Part shown: in pieces, positions 15,692 through 19,823 of the stretch
How positions within the stretch are numbered: the stretch's first letter is position 1
How the letters are laid out: every line of letters begins with the position of its first letter
DNA from: Melioribacteraceae bacterium
GTDB lineage: Bacteria > Bacteroidota > Ignavibacteria > Ignavibacteriales > Melioribacteraceae
DNA: 19,823 nt
Assembly: GCA_023230485.1 (NCBI GenBank)
Contig: JALNXG010000066.1
Span: 1 to 19,823, forward strand
Direction: 5' to 3'
The notes under the pieces: generated by a model
What the model was told of the DNA's origin: nothing
Seen by the model: only the letters and a program-made list of their open reading frames with translations
Database searches by the model: none
Program-made: the position numbers and the translations under genes

Positions 15692-16605
15692 TTGAAAATA
15701 GGTTATATAAAACAATTTGGAAGTAAGGTTAGTAAAGAAGATATAAAGCGATTTGGTCGTTCAAAAAATGGGACGTTAAAAGGTTTATTAATTTAGATGA
15801 AACGGGTATGTCGGTACGGCTTACCACGATTCCTAAATTATTATATAAACAGATATTCAAGACAGCAGGCAAAAGACCGGAAACATTTTTATCTATCGTA
15901 CCATTTGATAAAGAAAAATTTCTTTCACCTAGGGATAAGACAAAATTTATTTGGTACCGGCATTAAGTGCTATTAATAAGAATGAGCGGGAAAAATATAT
16001 TAATTGATCCTATGTTTGGCAGTAATGCTGCGCCAATAGCACCCTTTTCGATTAATAGATTTTCTAAAGATACATTGCAGATTATAGATGACTTACCTGA
16101 GATCGATGCCGTATTTATCAGTCATGATCATTACGATCATTTGGATTTGGATAGTATAGGAAAATTGATTCATAAGACTAAACATTTTTATACTGCGATA
16201 GGCGATGCGAGAAATTTGGTTGGATGGGGAGTTGAGCCGGAAAAGATAACAGAATTTGATTGGTGGGACACGCAAGACTTTGATGAAATTAAAATCACTT
16301 TTACGCCTTCTCGACATTTTTCAGGGAGAGGATTTGGGGATCGCTTTAAATCACTCTGGGGCGGATTGGTATTGAATAACGGAAAGGAGAATATCTATTT
16401 TTCGGGTGATGGTGGTCATGGAGATCATTTTAAGGAAGTGGGGGCACGTTTAGGTCCATTTGATATTGGGCTTATGGATTGCGGGCAGTATAATGAAAGT
16501 TGGCATCTTATACATCTGTACCCGGAGGAGACAGTTCAGGCAGCAAAAGATTCAGGAGTGAAGTTTATTTCTTCCGCAATTTCCTATGCAGTTAAAATAA
16601 AATAA
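15692..16605 (+). pseudogene. Decayed metallo-beta-lactamase-fold hydrolase (NAPE-PLD/UlaG-like)
   Basis: The gene product would be a zinc hydrolase of the NAPE-PLD-like beta-lactamase fold. The zinc motif HDHYDH is intact, followed by typical TPSRHFSGRGFGDR and YFSGDGGHGDHF. Lesions are clear. The N-terminal part (QFGSKVSKEDIKRFGRSKNG) and INLDETGMSVRLTT lie in different frames, with a shift near 15775-15795. A TAA at 15964 replaces the Ser codon of the conserved WYGHS motif, leaving WYRH-stop. The C-terminus after GVKF is replaced by an unrelated short tail. No Met start fits. A GTG-initiated fragment (15967-16605, 212 residues) could be made but lacks the N-terminal strands and the C-terminal end. 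Confidence 0.85.
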
Positions 16606-16768
16606 CATTGAATGGGGGATGAAATAATTCTATATTTACCAGATATTAACATTTCAAGATTATCCAAGATTTATTTGGATTATGAATAAAGTAGCTTCGA
16701 GAAGGGGAATAAATTATATAGGCGATAGTAGAAAGCATTATTAATTATCAGCCCATAACAGATAAAGT

Positions 16769-17677
16769 ATGAAACCACTAGTAAAATATAGAGGAGGAAA
16801 ATCTAAAGAAATTCCTCATTTGGTAAGACATATACCCCAATTTAGTGGACGTTATATCGAGCCGTTTTTTGGCGGTGGTGCAATCTTTTTTTATTTAGAA
16901 CCTAAAAAAGCAATTATTAATGACATCAATTCAAAATTGATGGCTTTTTATTTAGGCGTTAAATCCAACTTCGAGCAATTAAAAAAGGAGCTTTCTGAAA
17001 TTGAAAAGTTATATACAATCAATCGCAGAAAATTTGACGAATTAAAAAGTCAGAATCCTGAACTAAGAGTTGAAGATGGAAATGAAAATTTATACTACCA
17101 GCTTCGAGATATGTTTAATGATCTATCAGATAAAAAATATTCTGACGCACTACTATATTTTTACATTAATAAGACAGCTTATTCGGGAATGATACGTTAC
17201 AATTCTAAAGGCGAATTTAATGTTCCTTATGGCAGATATGCAAACTTCAACACATCATTGGTTACAAAATCACACAGTAAATTACTAGCTAATACTGAAA
17301 TTTACAATCTTGATTACAAACATATTTTCGATATGGCAGTAGAAGAAGATTTTATGTTTTTATATCCACCTTATGATTGTGTCTTTTCAGATTATGGAAA
17401 TGCTGAGCATAAAGATGGATTTACTGAAAACGATCATATCGAATTAGCAAGCAATTTCAAAAATCTAAAATGTAAATCGTTAATGGTAATCGGGAGAACG
17501 CCATTAACTGAAAAACTCTATGGAGATATGATTGTAGATGAATATGGTAAATCGTATGCAGTAAATATTCGTAACAGGTTTAAATCAACAGCAACTCATA
17601 TATTGATTTCCAATTATCGTAATGAGTCTAATAAAAACTTTCCTGAACTAGAATTCCATCAAGAAATTTCAAGATAA
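16769..17677 (+). CDS. Dam-family adenine-N6 DNA methylase with altered catalytic motif (YPPY)
   Basis: The 302-residue protein belongs to the D12/Dam class, which methylates adenine in GATC-type sites. It has the AdoMet-binding N-terminus PLVKYRGGK (3-11), motif I EPFFGGGAIFF (31-41), NDIN (51-54) and NKTAYSGMIRYNSKGEFNVPYG (split at about 134-155). The catalytic motif DPPY reads Y199-P-P-Y202 (codon TAT at 17363-17365), so the essential Asp is gone. Otherwise the frame is full length, which points to recent loss. It sits 6 bp before a broken AlwI-family endonuclease gene, so it is the methylase of a type IIS restriction-modification pair. AlwI recognises GGATC, so the target likely contains GATC or a close relative. 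Activity is doubtful. Confidence 0.9.
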   Translation: MKPLVKYRGGKSKEIPHLVRHIPQFSGRYIEPFFGGGAIFFYLEPKKAIINDINSKLMAFYLGVKSNFEQLKKELSEIEKLYTINRRKFDELKSQNPELRVEDGNENLYYQLRDMFNDLSDKKYSDALLYFYINKTAYSGMIRYNSKGEFNVPYGRYANFNTSLVTKSHSKLLANTEIYNLDYKHIFDMAVEEDFMFLYPPYDCVFSDYGNAEHKDGFTENDHIELASNFKNLKCKSLMVIGRTPLTEKLYGDMIVDEYGKSYAVNIRNRFKSTATHILISNYRNESNKNFPELEFHQEISR

Positions 17678-17683
17678 AATGTT

Positions 17684-18639
17684 ATGGCAAGAATTGATAG
17701 CAAAGTAATTTTCGTTACAACTTCACCTAGAACGCCTGCAAAAATGATTCCTGAAATTGGGTAAAACCATATCTTGAACTATTTCGTTTAGTTCGACATT
17801 TTGGCTCTCTAAAATTTGATGAAATAATGATTTTTGGATTACAATTAGTGGATTATAGACAATTCAATACAATTGTATCTAAAATTGTAGATTTTAGAAT
17901 TGCACAGGAACAAAACAAAGGCAATTATAAAAAATTCCGAGCAGAATATTTAGAGAATGAGTTACGAAAAATTTATAGGGCAGATATAATTTCGGGCAAC
18001 ACGAAAACAAGAGAAACAAATGATGCTTCTACAGCAAAATTTTTAAAGACTAAAGCAAGCAATATGCGTGACTATTCATTATACGATAATCCCTTAATGT
18101 TGGAATGGAACACTTGGCGTGCGATGACAATGCTGGACGGAGGAAACATTAAAGCGAACTTGAAATTTGATGACTTCGGAAACCCAATGTCCACAGCACA
18201 AGGGAACATGGCAGATATAGTTTGCGATTATGATGATTTTGGATTGACAGTGGAAGCAACAATGCAAGGAGGGCAGCGACAGTATGAAACAGAAGGAGAA
18301 CCGGTAACGAGACATCTTGCAAAAGTAAAGAGAGAGATAAATAAACCTGCTTATTGTTTGTTTATTGCACCGAATATTAATGAGGCTTGTATTGCCCATT
18401 TTTATGCGCTTCATAAAATGAACATTAGTTATTATGGAGGAACTTCGACAATAGTCCCACTCCCATTAAGTGTTTTTATTAAAATGGTTGAGGATTCTTA
18501 TAAGGCAAATTATGTTCCTGAACCACGACACATTCAACAGTTTTTTGAATACTCGAACGAATTAGCAACCAAGGCAAATAACGAAGTTGAATGGTATAAC
18601 GGAATAAAAGAAAAAGCATTAAACTGGCTAATTGAATAA
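17684..18639 (+). pseudogene. AlwI-family restriction endonuclease, internally deleted and frameshifted
   Basis: The start MARIDSKVIFVTTSPRTP (from 17684) continues to KMIPEI and hits a stop at about 17760. The rest of the protein continues in another frame from WVKPYLELFRLVRHFG (17758 onward) to 18639. The C-terminal part has the AlwI/PleI/N.BstNBI signature VEATMQGGQRQYETEGEPV and Asp130/Glu143 (counting from the ATG at 17827) as candidate catalytic residues. Joined, the pieces total about 320 residues, against roughly 500-600 for intact relatives, so a central block is missing. The N-terminal DNA-recognition region is the part affected. It is 6 bp after the methylase gene; together they are a dead restriction-modification system. 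Confidence 0.85.
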
Positions 18640-18778
18640 TAGATATAATTAACGTATTAAAATTAGCAAAAGAGAGAATTAATAAAGAGTTATTGGCGAA
18701 TAGCAAATAAAATGGTATAATTAGTAAATCGACCGGATTGCGTTTTTAAGTTTGGCATTTTAGTAATTATAAAGATTG

Positions 18779-18806
18779 AAAAAGGGACAATGTTGCTCCT
18801 TTTTTT
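18779..18806 (+). terminator. Rho-independent terminator
   Basis: AAAAAGG (18779-18785) pairs with CCTTTTT (18798-18804), with partial pairing inside (CAA/TTG) and a T-run after. It would end transcription from the restriction-modification remnant. The stretch from 18640 to here shows no coding frame. Confidence 0.65.
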
Positions 18807-18840
18807 ATATCTTAAGCTAATTCAAAATGGATTGTGTTTT

Positions 18841-19305
18841 ATGCAAATATGTCCAAAATGCGGGAATAAAAATTTGGTATCTGCCCAAGATGCTTTTGAT
18901 TATTTTAATTCAGTCTTAAAGAGGGAACAAGGAGACTCCGAATTACCACGTAGAACTAATCTGAATCCAAGCTTAACCTATCCCTATAATCTGGACTCAA
19001 TAACATTATCAGAGGCAATCAATCCACCCTCAGTTAAATCCAATTCATTTGGAATATTTGGTTTTATCATAACGCTATTTGTTGCAGTTGTCTCAATTGT
19101 TCTATCGTTTTTTTATGGTGATAGTTATATTTATATAGGGATTTTTTTTACTGCACTTGCAATCTTTTTCCACTATTTTGAAAGCAAGCAAACCGAAAAA
19201 CAATCCGCACTTCTCGAAAAGGAGAAAGCAGAATATAAAAAGAAATTTGTATGCTTATCGTGCGGAGAAGTTTTTACTCTTGTAATTATAATGGGTAAGG
19301 TGTAA
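18841..19305 (+). CDS. Small membrane protein with a split zinc ribbon
   Basis: From ATG at 18841 the protein has 154 residues. Cys4-x2-Cys7 (CPKCGNKN) at the N-terminus and Cys138-x2-Cys141 (CLSCGEVF) near the C-terminus look like the two halves of one zinc ribbon. Between them are a disordered stretch, a two-helix membrane hairpin (about 72-92 and 96-113) and a charged helix (115-135). Both ends would then be on the same side, so the ribbon could close over the hairpin. An in-frame ATG at 18790 is rejected because it lies in the terminator hairpin and adds a hydrophobic leader before the ribbon. I do not recognise the family or its function. No clear ribosome site is seen. Confidence 0.7.
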   Translation: MQICPKCGNKNLVSAQDAFDYFNSVLKREQGDSELPRRTNLNPSLTYPYNLDSITLSEAINPPSVKSNSFGIFGFIITLFVAVVSIVLSFFYGDSYIYIGIFFTALAIFFHYFESKQTEKQSALLEKEKAEYKKKFVCLSCGEVFTLVIIMGKV

Positions 19306-19318
19306 CTTTACGAAGTTA

Positions 19319-19347
19319 TTTGTTTTTAGAAATTAGAAGTAAATTTA
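19319..19347 (+). promoter_or_regulatory. Candidate FCB-type promoter of the tRNA gene
   Basis: TTTG (19319-19322) and TAAATTTA (19340-19347, against TAnnTTTG) are 17 bp apart, slightly short of the usual spacing. The tRNA starts 11 bp after the second box, as expected for a short-leader tRNA transcript. Confidence 0.35.
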
Positions 19348-19357
19348 GAAATAGTTT

Positions 19358-19430
<73 letters not shown>

Positions 19431-19437
19431 CAATAAG

Positions 19438-19470
19438 AACCTGTTTTTTGTAAATAAAAGCAGGTTTTTT
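19438..19470 (+). terminator. Rho-independent terminator after tRNA-Ala
   Basis: AACCTGTTTT (19438-19447) pairs with AAAAGCAGGTT (19456-19466), with one T-G wobble, and six Ts follow. It sits 7 bp after the tRNA, so the tRNA is probably a single-gene transcript. Confidence 0.85.
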
Positions 19471-19514
19471 AATATATTTTTGGCAAATAGAAAAATATTT
19501 AATTGACGGTAAAT

Positions 19515-19823
19515 ATGAGATCTCTTTACACTATCGCATTGCTAATCTTATCAAATATCTTCATGACTTTTGCTTGGTATGGGCATTTAAGATTCAAAGA
19601 AATGAGTTGGTTCAGCAATTTGGGATTACCGGCGATAGTAATTATAAGTTGGGGTATAGCATTATTTGAATATTCCGCACAAGTGCCAGCAAATAGAATA
19701 GGATTTATTGAGAATGGGGGACCATTCAATTTATGGCAATTAAAGGTAATTCAGGAAGTAATAACACTCACTATTTTTACTTTATTCACAATCATCTTTT
19801 TCAAAAATGAAACCCTTCGATTA
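19515..19823 (+). CDS. DUF486-type small membrane protein (3' end beyond window)
   Basis: The 103 codons from ATG 19515 run off the right edge. The sequence has FMTFAWYGHLRF (about 16-27), WGIALFEYSAQVPANRIG and GPFNLWQLKVIQEVITL, which I recognise as the conserved core of DUF486 proteins, small four-helix membrane proteins resembling DMT transporters. Three hydrophobic segments are seen; the family is about 110-120 residues, so nearly all is present. The function of the family is not known to me. No clear ribosome site. Confidence 0.8.
   Translation, partial: MRSLYTIALLILSNIFMTFAWYGHLRFKEMSWFSNLGLPAIVIISWGIALFEYSAQVPANRIGFIENGGPFNLWQLKVIQEVITLTIFTLFTIIFFKNETLRL

Noticed and set aside
15692..16605. 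Programmed frameshift or readthrough in the beta-lactamase-fold gene
   Set aside because: A frame change, a stop codon in a conserved motif and an eroded C-terminus together indicate decay, not recoding.
18790..18840. Upstream ATG for the zinc-ribbon protein
   Set aside because: It lies inside a terminator hairpin and would put a hydrophobic leader before the CxxC motif.

Overview
The window is AT-rich DNA with compact operons. It carries a complete respiratory nitrate reductase operon, flanked by an anaerobic glycyl-radical enzyme locus on the left and by decayed accessory genes, a tRNA gene and small membrane proteins on the right. Two promoter-like sites fit the FCB-type -7 motif TAnnTTTG. 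Together with base composition and gene style, this suggests an Ignavibacteriota/Bacteroidota-like anaerobe or facultative anaerobe. That placement is inference; there is no rRNA or other phylogenetic marker here.

Left block (1-3965). A minus-strand glycyl-radical enzyme, cut off at the window edge, has a Cys-x-Glu active-site motif closer to arylacetate decarboxylases than to benzylsuccinate synthases. Its start lies behind a good -24/-12 (sigma-54) promoter. A divergent PAS/AAA+/Fis-HTH sigma-54 activator is next door and has a 37-bp near-perfect palindrome over its own promoter region. The two form a regulator-target pair.

Centre (4020-5282). A Moco-type riboswitch immediately precedes two overlapping membrane genes that look like the S and T components of an ECF transporter. 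The Shine-Dalgarno sequence of the first gene is also the 3' strand of the riboswitch closing stem. This is the most interesting element: it predicts an importer for molybdenum cofactor, a pterin precursor or a related compound, shut off at translation when cofactor is plentiful.

Centre-right (5286-15467, minus strand). The genes run in the order dihaem cytochrome c, narG, narH, narJ, narI, narK, hemerythrin-like protein, mobA. All are tightly spaced or overlapping. NarGHI is the quinol-nitrate reductase, NarJ its chaperone, NarK the nitrate/nitrite transporter (with an unusual periplasmic beta-rich insert), and MobA makes the bis-MGD form of the cofactor that NarG needs. The end of mobA faces the riboswitch-controlled transporter with only 3 bp between the stop codons, so cofactor supply and cofactor use lie side by side.

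Right block (15692-19823). Here there is a metallo-beta-lactamase-fold pseudogene with several lesions. It is followed by a dead restriction-modification pair: a Dam-family methylase whose DPPY motif reads YPPY, and an AlwI-family endonuclease with a central deletion and frame change. A terminator, a split zinc-ribbon membrane protein, tRNA-Ala(GGC) with its own promoter and terminator, and the start of a DUF486-type membrane protein complete the window. No CRISPR array, insertion sequence or rRNA was seen.
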